64,000 nt of DNA from Clostridia bacterium (GTDB lineage Bacteria > Bacillota > TC1 > UBA5767). The stretch spans positions 744,001 through 808,000 of the forward strand of contig CP069393.1 of NCBI GenBank assembly GCA_016887505.1, given 5' to 3'. Made by a program: the position numbers and the translations under genes. The notes under the pieces were generated by a model. It had not been told where the DNA came from, ran no database searches, and saw only the letters and a list, made by a program, of their open reading frames with translations. Below are positions 1 through 8,807 of the stretch, in pieces (the first letter of the stretch is position 1; every line of letters begins with the position of its first letter).

Positions 1-2365
1 TGGGATTAAGCAACAATCCTGTGCTTGTATACAGTACGCCCGCAGCGATGGGTATGCCAATCATATTATAAAAGAATGCCCAAAACAGGTTCTGCTTAAT
101 GTTTCGAATCGTTTTTGACGAAGCCCTCAGGGCCACTAGAATATTCATTGGGTCATCCTGCATCAAAACTACGTCAGCAGATTCAACCGCGACATCAGTG
201 CCACCACCTACCGCCATACCCACATCTGCTTGAACCAAGGCAGGTGCATCATTAATACCATCCCCTACCATCGTAACAACATAGCCTTCCTTTTGAAGGC
301 GTTCTACTTCCTCCACCTTATGCTCAGGCAATACTTCGGCAATGACCGTATCTATTCCCGCTTCTTTCGCAATATGATCGGCTGCAGTCTTATGATCTCC
401 TGTCAGCAATACAGCCCTAATTCCAAGCTCTTTCAGTTGACGAACCATCTGCGGAATACCATCTTTTAGTCGATCTTTTGCCCCTATCAACCCAACTACT
501 TCGTTTTCCAATACCAAAGCCATGATGGTATTGCCTTTGTTCTGTAACTGGTTTACATCTTCCTTAATCTTTTCTTCTTTTAGAAAACCTTTTTCCTCAA
601 GCATCCGAAGTGATCCCATCCAAACATTGTAACCTTTGCCATCTAAAGATACTCTAGCTGCTATGCCTTTGCCTTGGATGGACTTAACGTTTTCGACCAC
701 AGCCTTGGTCCATTTTTGAGATTTTTCTATTTCTTCTGCTCTTTTGATTACAGCATCTGCTAAGGGGTGTTCTGAACGACTTTCCACTAAAGAAGCCAGA
801 GTATATAAATCGCCTACACTATAGCCACCATAAACAAATTCCTGATTGACCGTTGGTTTTCCCTGAGTTATGGTTCCCGTCTTGTCGAATACCATGACTT
901 GCGTGCTATTCAGACGTTCTAAGGGCTCACCGCCCTTAAATAGAATTCCTTTTTCAGCAGCTCTTCCAGTACCCACCATGATGGCAGTAGGTGTAGCCAA
1001 TCCCAAGGCACAAGGGCAAGCAATAACGAGTACTGCGACAAAAATTGTAAGTGAAAACTCGAGATTCTTGCCGTATGCCATCCAAAATATAAAGGCCAAG
1101 ACAGCGATTGACATAACAATTGGAACAAATCGCCCAGCTACTTTATCTGCCAATCTAGCAATGGGGGCCTTACTTCCTTGGGCCTCACGAACCATGCGAA
1201 TAATTTGGAAGAGAATCGTATCCTCTCCTACCTTTGTTGCTTCCATTACCATGGAGCCATTGCCGTTTACGGAAGCACCGGTAAGATGATCTCCAGCAGA
1301 TTTAAATACGGGAATGCTTTCTCCACTAATCATGGACTCATCCACAGACGATTCCCCTGTAAGCACTTTCCCATCCGTCGGAATTGCCGAACCTGGTTTC
1401 ACCAATAGGTGATCTCCGGGTTTTACTTTTTGTATCAATATTTCCTTTTCACTTTGACCTTCTATCAAGAAGGCAGTCTTGGGTCTTAAATCCGTAAGGC
1501 GCTCGATTGCCTTACCCGTTTTGCGCTTGGCACTTCCTTCTAGATACTTACCTAGATTAATCAGTGCAATAATAACGCCCACACTCTCAAAATAGAGAGG
1601 AAATGAAATTCCATTTTGCAGTATTCTCACCGTATTGACGAGACTATATATGAAAGCTGCACTCGTTCCAACTGCCACCAGAGAATCCATGTTGGGCATA
1701 CGGCTAGCAAGAGATTTAAAGCCTATGCGGTAGTGGTCTCTGGCAATAATCAGTATCGGTACCGTTAAGAGTAGCTGCAAAAGAGACATCTGAATCGGAT
1801 ATGTTTGCTGCAGATTTCGAATGAAAGCAATCCCCAACATAGGTCCCATGCTGATTAGGAACAATGGAATGGCAAAGGAAAACAACGAATATAGCTTTCT
1901 TTTGGCTTTTTTTTGCTCTGCTGATTCGTTTAGGTTTTTCTCATCTAGAATAACCTGATACCCCAAGTTTTCGATGCTTTCATAAATCTGTTCAAGCTTA
2001 ATTTGTTCTGGATTGTATTCTATCGTTGCTTGTTCCGTAGTTAGGTTGACAAAAGCCTCGATTATACCTTCTTGGGCTTTTAGGGTCTTTTCGACATTGG
2101 CACTACAAGATGCACAGTGCATACCACCAATTAGAATTCGGGTACGTACTATGCTACCTTTTACGATTCCATATCCCATATGTGAGACAGCCTGCATCAT
2201 AGTTTGTTCAATTTCTTCATTATATTCATGAAAATCTACTTGCAAATTTTCTGTTAGTAGATTTACTTCAGCACTTTTCACTCCTTGAATTTGGCTGGCT
2301 GCATGTTCCACATTGGATGCGCAACTTGCACAATTCATATCCTTTACGGAATAGTTTTTAATCAT
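1..2365 (-). CDS. copA: Copper-translocating P1B-type ATPase, 3' end cut by the window
   Basis: Membrane pump that uses ATP to expel copper (or a similar soft metal). I translated it by hand from ATG at 2365, which is preceded by a strong GGGAAGGAAAG site. Two N-terminal HMA domains carry CxxC pairs at C12/C15 and C84/C87. Next come transmembrane helices, the phosphatase TGES loop, the intramembrane CPC motif (ACPCALG), the phosphorylated aspartate in DKTGT, and the hinge GDGINDAPAL. About 788 codons are visible and the frame runs off the left edge inside the last helices, so only a short tail is missing. It stands alone and is divergent from ychF. No copZ or csoR gene is adjacent on the visible side. 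CPC with CxxC HMA domains favours Cu(I), but silver export would look the same. Confidence 0.95.
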   Translation of the reverse strand, partial: MIKNYSVKDMNCASCASNVEHAASQIQGVKSAEVNLLTENLQVDFHEYNEEIEQTMMQAVSHMGYGIVKGSIVRTRILIGGMHCASCSANVEKTLKAQEGIIEAFVNLTTEQATIEYNPEQIKLEQIYESIENLGYQVILDEKNLNESAEQKKAKRKLYSLFSFAIPLFLISMGPMLGIAFIRNLQQTYPIQMSLLQLLLTVPILIIARDHYRIGFKSLASRMPNMDSLVAVGTSAAFIYSLVNTVRILQNGISFPLYFESVGVIIALINLGKYLEGSAKRKTGKAIERLTDLRPKTAFLIEGQSEKEILIQKVKPGDHLLVKPGSAIPTDGKVLTGESSVDESMISGESIPVFKSAGDHLTGASVNGNGSMVMEATKVGEDTILFQIIRMVREAQGSKAPIARLADKVAGRFVPIVMSIAVLAFIFWMAYGKNLEFSLTIFVAVLVIACPCALGLATPTAIMVGTGRAAEKGILFKGGEPLERLNSTQVMVFDKTGTITQGKPTVNQEFVYGGYSVGDLYTLASLVESRSEHPLADAVIKRAEEIEKSQKWTKAVVENVKSIQGKGIAARVSLDGKGYNVWMGSLRMLEEKGFLKEEKIKEDVNQLQNKGNTIMALVLENEVVGLIGAKDRLKDGIPQMVRQLKELGIRAVLLTGDHKTAADHIAKEAGIDTVIAEVLPEHKVEEVERLQKEGYVVTMVGDGINDAPALVQADVGMAVGGGTDVAVESADVVLMQDDPMNILVALRASSKTIRNIKQNLFWAFFYNMIGIPIAAGVLYTSTGLLLNP

Positions 2366-2438
2366 CGGACAATTCTTTCCTTCCCAATCATTTTAGTTGG
2401 CTTTAGTTTATCACAAGCAATAAGGTATACAAAATTTA

Positions 2439-2467
2439 TTGTCAATACTTGTTCTATCGTATATACT
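2439..2467 (+). promoter_or_regulatory. Sigma-A type promoter of ychF
   Basis: TTGTCA at 2439-2444 and TATACT at 2462-2467 are separated by exactly 17 bases, 43 bases before the ychF start. The complementary strand of the same block holds TTGACA (2440-2445), which may be the -35 of the divergent copper ATPase gene, although its -10 is weak. I saw no clear CopY or CsoR operator. Confidence 0.7.
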
Positions 2468-2510
2468 TTTTGATGAAATCTTTATTGTTAATTAGGAAAG
2501 GAAGTATACT

Positions 2511-3614
2511 ATGGCATTACGCTGCGGCATCGTTGGCCTCCCCAATGTGGGAAAATCAACGCTTTTCAATGCAATTACTCAGGCAGGAGCAGAATCCGCA
2601 AACTATCCATTTTGCACCATTGACCCTAATGTGGGTGTTGTAACCGTTCCAGACGAACGGCTGGATTATCTGACTGATCTATATGAACCCAAAAAGACCA
2701 TTCCTACTGCTTTCGAATTTGTAGACATTGCGGGCCTAGTTGAAGGCGCCAGCAAGGGTGAAGGATTAGGAAATAAATTTCTGTCACATATCCGTGAAGT
2801 TGATGCAATCGCCCATGTGGTACGGTGCTTTGACGATGAAAACATCACCCATGTTTCAGAAACTGTAGATCCTAAAAGAGATATCGAGATTATAAATCTT
2901 GAACTGGCACTAGCTGACCTCGAGTCCATGGATAAACGAATGGCCAAGCTTGAAAGCAAGATAAAATCCAAAGACAAAGAAGCACTCATAGAATACAAAC
3001 TTGTAAAGCGTATCAAGGAAGAAGCACTCGATGAAGGATTGGCTGTTAGAAATTTAGAATTTTCTGATGATGATTTGAAGTTAATAAAAAGTTTCAACTT
3101 GTTGACCATTAAACCCATTATCTATATCGCCAATATTTCTGAAGAAGAAGCGGCAGATCCCACCTCCAACCCGTATTTAGAACAGGTTAGAGAAATTGCT
3201 TCTAATGAGGATGCTAGAGTAATCCCAGTATCTGCCCGTTTGGAATCAGAAATAGCGGAGTTAGATGCAAGCGATAAGAAAGCCTTTTTATTAGAACTGG
3301 GCATTCCACAATCTGGTCTAGATGCAACCATCAAGGCTGCCTATGATTTGTTAGGTCTTATAACCTACTTAACAGCTGGTAAGCCGGAGGTCAGGGCTTG
3401 GACCATTACTCGGGGTATGAAAGCCCCTCAAGCTGCCGGAGTCATCCATACAGATTTCGAGCGAGGCTTCATCAAAGCAGAGGTAATGAGTTTTGATGAC
3501 TTAAAAGAAGCTGGTTCGGAAGCGAAGGTTAAAGAACAAGGAAAGCTAAGAATTGAAGGAAAAGAATATGTTGTAAAAGATGGAGACATCATGCACTTCA
3601 GATTCAATGTATAA
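2511..3614 (+). CDS. ychF: Redox-regulated ATPase / OBG-type P-loop protein YchF
   Basis: Ribosome-associated P-loop NTPase of the Obg family that prefers ATP. At 367 residues it has the usual length. The Walker A motif GLPNVGKSTLF lies at about residues 8-18, switch II DIAGLVEGA follows at about 72, and the C-terminal TGS domain covers roughly the last 85 residues (AWTITRG, RGFIKAEVM, GDIMHFRFNV). The start at 2511 has AGGAAAGGAAG just upstream. It is monocistronic, with its own promoter and a strong terminator. Family members take part in translation and oxidative stress responses; nothing here is unusual. Confidence 0.97.
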   Translation: MALRCGIVGLPNVGKSTLFNAITQAGAESANYPFCTIDPNVGVVTVPDERLDYLTDLYEPKKTIPTAFEFVDIAGLVEGASKGEGLGNKFLSHIREVDAIAHVVRCFDDENITHVSETVDPKRDIEIINLELALADLESMDKRMAKLESKIKSKDKEALIEYKLVKRIKEEALDEGLAVRNLEFSDDDLKLIKSFNLLTIKPIIYIANISEEEAADPTSNPYLEQVREIASNEDARVIPVSARLESEIAELDASDKKAFLLELGIPQSGLDATIKAAYDLLGLITYLTAGKPEVRAWTITRGMKAPQAAGVIHTDFERGFIKAEVMSFDDLKEAGSEAKVKEQGKLRIEGKEYVVKDGDIMHFRFNV

Positions 3615-3624
3615 GTGAAAAAAA

Positions 3625-3665
3625 GCACCAAGGACAGCTTAATCTGTCTCCTTGGTGCTTTTTTA
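3625..3665 (+). terminator. Rho-independent terminator of ychF
   Basis: GCACCAAGGACAG pairs with CTGTCTCCTTGGTGC (one bulged base) around a short loop and is followed by six T. It begins 10 bases after the ychF stop. Confidence 0.9.
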
Positions 3666-3738
3666 AGGGATTATTCTTTGCTTTTTATGTAACATACGGG
3701 TCATATTATATAAATAGAAAAAAAAGTTTAGAGAATCC

Positions 3739-3767
3739 TTTATCCTGAGTGTATTTTAAAGTATAAT
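3739..3767 (+). promoter_or_regulatory. Probable promoter of the rnf operon
   Basis: A perfect TATAAT at 3762-3767 lies 17 bases after a weak -35, TTTATC (3739-3744). The region is AT-rich and sits between the ychF terminator and rnfC (start 3807), leaving a leader of about 35 bases. Confidence 0.5.
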
Positions 3768-3806
3768 CATGTCGGTTATTAAGAATAATAATATAGAGGT
3801 GATCTG

Positions 3807-5129
3807 ATGAAAAAAGTTACTTTCATAGGCGGTACTCATGTAGATTCCTTCAAGGAATTAACGAGCACCTATGAATCCAAAAAAGCCATACCACCAGATT
3901 TTGTTTATATCCCACTATCGCAACACATTGGCGCGCCTTGCGAAGCCAATCTATGTGTGGGTGAAGAAGTTCTGATGGGTCAAGAAATTGGAAAAACCCT
4001 TGGATTTGTTAGCGCACCAATCCACTCAAGCGTCAGTGGAAAAGTCGTTGCCATCGAGAAAAAAGCACATCCGACTGGACGTTTTGTAAACTGCATCGTG
4101 ATTGAAAACGATAAAAAGGATACGTTAGTAGATAACGTTAAACCGGAAGAGAACCCGGAAGCACTTACGGGGGAGCAGATTGTTAAAAAGGTTCTAGATG
4201 CAGGTATTGTAGGTCTTGGTGGTGCAGCATTTCCAACGCACGTTAAATATACTCCACCAGAAAATACCAAAATCGATTACGTTATCCTAAACGGAATTGA
4301 ATGTGAGCCCTTCATTACGGCCGACCACCGTCTTATGCTCGAGTATCCTGAGTCTATTGTTAAAGGACTGGGATATATTCTTAAGGCAACAGGTGCAAAA
4401 CGAGGCATCGTAGCCATTGAAGATAACAAGATGAACGCCATTAAGATTTTAACGGATTGCTGCGAAAAGTATGACAACATCGATGTTGTGGTTTGCGCTG
4501 AAAAATATCCACAAGGTGGCGAAAAACAATTAATTTATGCCACTACACACAGAGAAGTTCCCGTAGGTGGTCTTCCTCTTGACGTTGGTGTTATCGTGAA
4601 CAACGTAGGTACTGCAAAAGCAGTCTGTGATGCCGTAGAAAACAATATGCCCTTGATTGAGCGTATGGTCACAGTTTCCGGAACATCTGTGGATACCCCC
4701 GCAAACTATATTGCTAGAATTGGCACCTTATTCAGTGACTTGATTGAGCAATCTGGTGGCTATACGGAAGAAAACAACAAAATTTTATCCGGTGGTCTTA
4801 TGATGGGTAAATCTATGTATTCTGACGATGTTCCCATTACCAAAGGCACCTCTGCTATTTTGGTTCTTAAGGATGAAGGAATTCAGCCTCCCAAGGAACA
4901 TACTTGTGTTCGTTGTGCAAAATGCATCGACGTATGCCCCGCTTTCCTTGAACCTACTAGATTGGCTGTTTTAACTAAATTAAACGAGTTTACTCGTTTG
5001 GATGAGGAACAAAGCATCATGTCCTGTATTGAATGTGGTTCTTGTTCTTATGTCTGCCCAGCAAATATCCCCTTGCTCGAATACATTCGGTTGGGTAAAC
5101 AGGGTGTAATCAAGAGTAAAAAGAAATAG
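3807..5129 (+). CDS. rnfC: Rnf complex subunit C (ferredoxin:NAD+ oxidoreductase)
   Basis: Peripheral NADH/FMN-binding subunit of the Rnf complex, which couples ferredoxin oxidation and NAD+ reduction to ion export. It has 440 residues. The N-terminal RnfC barrel is followed by a Complex1_51K-like flavin/NADH domain (VGLGGAAFPTHVK at about 133, NGIECEPF at about 162). Two C-terminal 4Fe-4S motifs follow, CVRCAKCIDVCP and CIECGSCSYVCP. The start follows GAGGTGATCTG. It lacks the long alanine-rich tail of proteobacterial RnfC, as is usual in Clostridia. First gene of an nine-gene run in the order C-D-G-E-A-B, typical of Firmicutes. Confidence 0.97.
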   Translation: MKKVTFIGGTHVDSFKELTSTYESKKAIPPDFVYIPLSQHIGAPCEANLCVGEEVLMGQEIGKTLGFVSAPIHSSVSGKVVAIEKKAHPTGRFVNCIVIENDKKDTLVDNVKPEENPEALTGEQIVKKVLDAGIVGLGGAAFPTHVKYTPPENTKIDYVILNGIECEPFITADHRLMLEYPESIVKGLGYILKATGAKRGIVAIEDNKMNAIKILTDCCEKYDNIDVVVCAEKYPQGGEKQLIYATTHREVPVGGLPLDVGVIVNNVGTAKAVCDAVENNMPLIERMVTVSGTSVDTPANYIARIGTLFSDLIEQSGGYTEENNKILSGGLMMGKSMYSDDVPITKGTSAILVLKDEGIQPPKEHTCVRCAKCIDVCPAFLEPTRLAVLTKLNEFTRLDEEQSIMSCIECGSCSYVCPANIPLLEYIRLGKQGVIKSKKK

Positions 5130-5147
5130 GAAAGGAAGGAATCACAT

Positions 5148-6146
5148 ATGAAAAACGAACAACTTTTAAAAGTGTCTTCCTCTCCTCATGTGCATAGCGG
5201 AAACAGCATTCCCGTTGCCATGCGAGATGTGATTATTGCACTTTTACCTGCTACGGTTATGTCTATTTACTTTTTCAGATTGTATGCATTGGCCATTATT
5301 GTCACCTCAATCGCTACGGCCATGCTTGCTGAATATGTTTGTCAAAAAGTCCGTGGTGTCGAGATTACACTAACCGACTATAGCGCAGCTGTTACCGGTT
5401 TACTTTTTGCTTTGGTCATCCCACCAGCTACTCCTTTGTGGTTGACCTTTATCGGTTCAGCCATTTGTATTGTAATTGGAAAACAAGTATTTGGAGGGCT
5501 AGGCAATAACCTCTTCAACCCAGCTTTGGTTGGAAGAGCTATCTTGGTTGCCTCGTGGCCAGTGTATATGACGAGCTTTACCAGTCCTTTTGATGGTCTT
5601 ACTTCTGCTACACCATTAAGCATTATTGGATCTATCAATGCACAAGCTGTTTCTGGTTTGGCCATTGATCCGGAGTTATTCCATTCATTGCCTAATATTT
5701 CACAACTATTTTTAGGCAATATTGCAGGCAGTATGGGTGAAACTTCTGCCCTAGCCTTGTTAATCGGTGGATTATTCTTAATCTATCGCAAACACATTGA
5801 CTGGAAAATTCCTTCAATCTATGTGGGTACCGTATTCATCCTAGCTATCATTCTTCCGGGTCCCTTCTCAGACATTAGAATTTGGTATGCTTTTTACAAT
5901 GTTTTTGCAGGTGGTCTTCTAATTGGTGCCTTCTTTATGGCAACCGACTGGGTAACCAGCCCCACCACCAAGCGCGGTCGTATCCTTTATGCGGTATGCT
6001 TAGGTCTTCTGACTTTCATTATCAGAAAGGGCTCTGGTATGCCTGAAGGCGTAGCCTATTCTATTCTTATTATGAATATGGTTACCCCCCTAATTGACCG
6101 TTACACTAGAGGAAGAGTATTCGGGGAGGTTAAGAAACGTGGATAA
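5148..6146 (+). CDS. rnfD: Rnf complex subunit D, membrane
   Basis: Integral membrane subunit of Rnf with many hydrophobic helices in 332 residues. It carries the segment TSATPLS at about residue 160, which corresponds to the covalent-FMN motif S/T-G-A-T in this family (the threonine is the attachment site). A conserved GNNLFNPALVGR segment precedes it. The start follows AGGAAAGGAAGG. It overlaps rnfG by 8 bases, pointing to translational coupling. Confidence 0.96.
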   Translation: MKNEQLLKVSSSPHVHSGNSIPVAMRDVIIALLPATVMSIYFFRLYALAIIVTSIATAMLAEYVCQKVRGVEITLTDYSAAVTGLLFALVIPPATPLWLTFIGSAICIVIGKQVFGGLGNNLFNPALVGRAILVASWPVYMTSFTSPFDGLTSATPLSIIGSINAQAVSGLAIDPELFHSLPNISQLFLGNIAGSMGETSALALLIGGLFLIYRKHIDWKIPSIYVGTVFILAIILPGPFSDIRIWYAFYNVFAGGLLIGAFFMATDWVTSPTTKRGRILYAVCLGLLTFIIRKGSGMPEGVAYSILIMNMVTPLIDRYTRGRVFGEVKKRG

Positions 6147-6708
6147 GCAAACTTTTAAGCTTGGTCTTTTCCTGATGTTGGTTGCCGCCCTCGCCGCTTT
6201 GGCCTTGGCTTCCATCAATGGCATGACCGCACCAATCATCGCATCAAATGAACAAATTGCTTTGGATGCTGCAATGTCTGAAGTATATCCCAGCTCCTCT
6301 TCCTTCGTTGATTCCTATGCGGATTACAGTGACAGCATACCGGAAAATATCGTGGGATTAGCTATTGCTGAAGTAGACAGTACACCTGCGGGTGTAGTAT
6401 ATATCGTGGAAAATGGGGGCTATGGAGGAACAATCAAACTTATGGTCGCCTTTGATATACAAGACAAAGTAATCACCGGCCTTCGCATACTCACACACAA
6501 TGAGACGCCTGGACTTGGTGCCAATGCTAAAACTTCTTGGTTCAATGAGCGCTACCTTGATGTAGACGCAACCAATGAACTTCGTGTAGTGAAGACGGAA
6601 CCGGTAAATCCAGATGAGATCCAGGCTATAACAGCAGCCACCATTACATCTAGAGCCGTGACCGACGGTGTGAACATTGCTCGCGCCCACTTCCTAGAAA
6701 ACTTTTAG
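6139..6708 (+). CDS. rnfG: Rnf complex subunit G, covalent FMN carrier
   Basis: Membrane-anchored, externally facing flavoprotein subunit. I place the start at GTG 6139 (VDKQTFKLGL...). GGGGAGG lies 9 bases before it, whereas the longer open frame from 6094 lies inside rnfD and lacks a binding site. This gives 189 residues: one N-terminal helix and an FMN-binding domain. The FMN attachment motif is AITAATITSRAVT near the C terminus, with alanine in place of the usual glycine in S/T-G-A-T. ApbE, encoded four genes downstream, is the expected flavin transferase. Confidence 0.95.
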   Translation: MDKQTFKLGLFLMLVAALAALALASINGMTAPIIASNEQIALDAAMSEVYPSSSSFVDSYADYSDSIPENIVGLAIAEVDSTPAGVVYIVENGGYGGTIKLMVAFDIQDKVITGLRILTHNETPGLGANAKTSWFNERYLDVDATNELRVVKTEPVNPDEIQAITAATITSRAVTDGVNIARAHFLENF

Positions 6709-6723
6709 GACGGAGGATAGGAT

Positions 6724-7329
6724 ATGAGTATTAAAAAAGAGTTTACCAAAGGTATTTTTAAAGAAAATCCCATCTTCGTCTTGTTGCTCGGTATGTGCCC
6801 TACTTTAGCGGTTACAACATCGGTCAACAATGCTATCGGTATGGGATTATCCGTTATTGCAGTACTGACTGCCAGCAATATTGTCGTTTCCTTGTTGAGG
6901 AATATCATCCCTGATAGCGTGCGCATTCCCTCCTACATTGTCATCATTGCCACCTTTGTGACCATGATTGAAATGTTGGTACATGCCTTCTTCGTGGAGT
7001 TATACTCATCTTTGGGTATTTTCTTACCACTGATTGTGGTTAACTGTATTATTTTAGGCAGAGCGGAAGCCTTTGCCAATAAGAATACCGTAACAGACTC
7101 CATTTTTGATGCATTGGGCATGGGAATTGGTTTTACCATGGCGCTCATCATATTGTCTACCTTTAGAGAAGTCTTAGGGGCTGGCAGTTTTATGGGACAC
7201 GCCTTGTTTGGTGAAGCATTTCAACCTGCACTCGTTATGATACTTCCACCAGGAGCCTTTTTGACATTAGGTTGTATCCTGGGTGTTATACAATTCCATA
7301 AAAATAAGAAAGCAAAGGAGGCTAAATAA
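6724..7329 (+). CDS. rnfE: Rnf complex subunit E, membrane
   Basis: Integral membrane subunit of Rnf, 201 residues with six predicted hydrophobic helices. It has the hallmark segments ENPIFVLLLGMCPTLAVTTS and VNCIILGRAEAFA, shared with NqrD/RnfE. The conserved cysteines in these half-repeats (C at about 24 and 109) help bind the intramembrane iron-sulfur centre with RnfA. It follows GGACGGAGG. Its stop codon shares one base with the rnfA start (TAATG). Confidence 0.96.
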   Translation: MSIKKEFTKGIFKENPIFVLLLGMCPTLAVTTSVNNAIGMGLSVIAVLTASNIVVSLLRNIIPDSVRIPSYIVIIATFVTMIEMLVHAFFVELYSSLGIFLPLIVVNCIILGRAEAFANKNTVTDSIFDALGMGIGFTMALIILSTFREVLGAGSFMGHALFGEAFQPALVMILPPGAFLTLGCILGVIQFHKNKKAKEAK

Positions 7330-7901
7330 TGAGTTACTTTGCCATGATTATCAGCGCTATGCTGGTATCGAATATTGTACTCTCCCAATTCCTGGGTGTT
7401 TGTCCTTTCCTGGGTGTCTCCAAAAAAGTTGAATCCGCTGTTGGCATGGGTATGGCTGTAGTTTTTGTTATGACCATCGCTTCTGCTATCTCTTGGCTGG
7501 TATATCACTTTATTCTTGTACACTACGGTTTAGAATACCTGAAAACAATTGCCTTCATCCTGGTTATCGCCAGCCTGGTGCAATTCGTTGAAATGGTAAT
7601 TCGTAAGTTCAGCCCTGGACTATATAAGTCTTTGGGCGTTTATCTACCTCTCATTACCACCAACTGTGCCGTTCTTGGTATCGCCCTTTTGAATATTCAA
7701 AACGGGTTCAACTTTTTAGAAACAGTGGTAAATGGTGCCGCCAATGCCCTTGGTTTTACGTTAGCGTTGGTTTTATTCGCCGGATTGAGAGAACGTGTTG
7801 ATGAAATGGATGTACCTGCTGCTTTGGCCGGAACCCCTATTTCATTGATTATCGCCAGTATCATGAGTATCGCCTTTTTAGGCTTTACCGGATTGGTTTA
7901 G
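7329..7901 (+). CDS. rnfA: Rnf complex subunit A, membrane
   Basis: Integral membrane subunit of Rnf, homologous to RnfE but inserted with opposite topology. It has 190 residues, with SQFLGVCPFLGVSKK at about residue 20 and TTNCAVLGIALL at about 108; the cysteines are the paired ligands of the shared Fe-S centre. It overlaps rnfE by one base and rnfB begins 10 bases later with its own GGAGG. Confidence 0.97.
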   Translation: MSYFAMIISAMLVSNIVLSQFLGVCPFLGVSKKVESAVGMGMAVVFVMTIASAISWLVYHFILVHYGLEYLKTIAFILVIASLVQFVEMVIRKFSPGLYKSLGVYLPLITTNCAVLGIALLNIQNGFNFLETVVNGAANALGFTLALVLFAGLRERVDEMDVPAALAGTPISLIIASIMSIAFLGFTGLV

Positions 7902-7910
7902 GAGGTTAGC

Positions 7911-8804
7911 ATGTTAGAAGCGATCATTGCGCTTGCATCCTTAGGTCTCATCTTCGGACTAGTCCTAGGCTTGGCAAGTAAAAAGCTAAAAGTGGAGGTT
8001 GATCCCACAGTAGAAAAACTAATCGAAGTTCTTCCCGGCGCCAATTGCGGCGCCTGTGGATATCCTGGTTGTTCCGGCTTAGCAGAAGCCATTGCAGCCG
8101 GTAAAGCAAACATAGACTCCTGTATCCCCGGTGGTAAAGAAACTGCTGATCATGTTGCGGATATTATGGGAATGTCATCAGGTGATTGCAAAGAGCCCTT
8201 GATTGCAAGGGTTCAATGTCAAGGAACAGTAGATAAATCTAAATATATATATGAGTATGAAGGAATTCCCTCTTGTGATTTGGCTGCTGGCTATTTCAAT
8301 GGTTCAAAAGACTGCCAATTTGGTTGTTTTGGACTTGGTACCTGTGCAGCAAGCTGCCCTTTTGATGCCATCACCATGGGGGAAGACAATCTACCGAAAA
8401 TTGACATGGAAAAATGTACTGGCTGTGGCGTTTGTGTAGAAGCTTGTCCCCAAAATATCATACGCTTGGGACGCGCTACCCAAAGAATATTCGTTAGTTG
8501 CTCCAATACGGACAAGGGCAAAGACTCTCGAAAAGTCTGTACCATTTCATGCATTAAATGCAGAATATGCGAAAAAGGATGTCCCTCTGATGCGATTCAT
8601 GTCATCCAAACGGGGACTGGTACCATTGCCCGCATTGATGAAGAAAAATGTACAAACTGTGGCTGGTGTGCTGACAATTGTCCCACTGGTGCCATACAAA
8701 CCATTGAGCCCCTCGAGGACTTTTTCAAAATGATAAACAATCGAGTTCCTGTTAAGGAGGAAGAATCCAAATCCGGCTGTGCCGCATGCGGATTGTGTAA
8801 ATAA
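7911..8804 (+). CDS. rnfB: Rnf complex subunit B, polyferredoxin entry subunit
   Basis: Accepts electrons from reduced ferredoxin. A single N-terminal helix is followed by the Fe-S domain CGACGYPGCSGLAEA (about residue 44) with its last cysteine in DSCIPGG. Several 4Fe-4S motifs follow: CFGLGTCAASCPFDAI, CTGCGVCVEACP, CIKCRICEKGCPSDAI and CTNCGWCADNCPTGAI. It is 297 residues long and ends in a cysteine-rich tail (CAACGLCK). This many clusters is typical of clostridial RnfB. It is the last structural rnf gene; apbE follows with no gap. Confidence 0.97.
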   Translation: MLEAIIALASLGLIFGLVLGLASKKLKVEVDPTVEKLIEVLPGANCGACGYPGCSGLAEAIAAGKANIDSCIPGGKETADHVADIMGMSSGDCKEPLIARVQCQGTVDKSKYIYEYEGIPSCDLAAGYFNGSKDCQFGCFGLGTCAASCPFDAITMGEDNLPKIDMEKCTGCGVCVEACPQNIIRLGRATQRIFVSCSNTDKGKDSRKVCTISCIKCRICEKGCPSDAIHVIQTGTGTIARIDEEKCTNCGWCADNCPTGAIQTIEPLEDFFKMINNRVPVKEEESKSGCAACGLCK

Positions 8805-8807
8805 TTG

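Noticed and set aside
6094-6138. Longer rnfG start at 6094
   Set aside because: It lies inside rnfD with no binding site, while GTG 6139 has GGGGAGG at the right distance.
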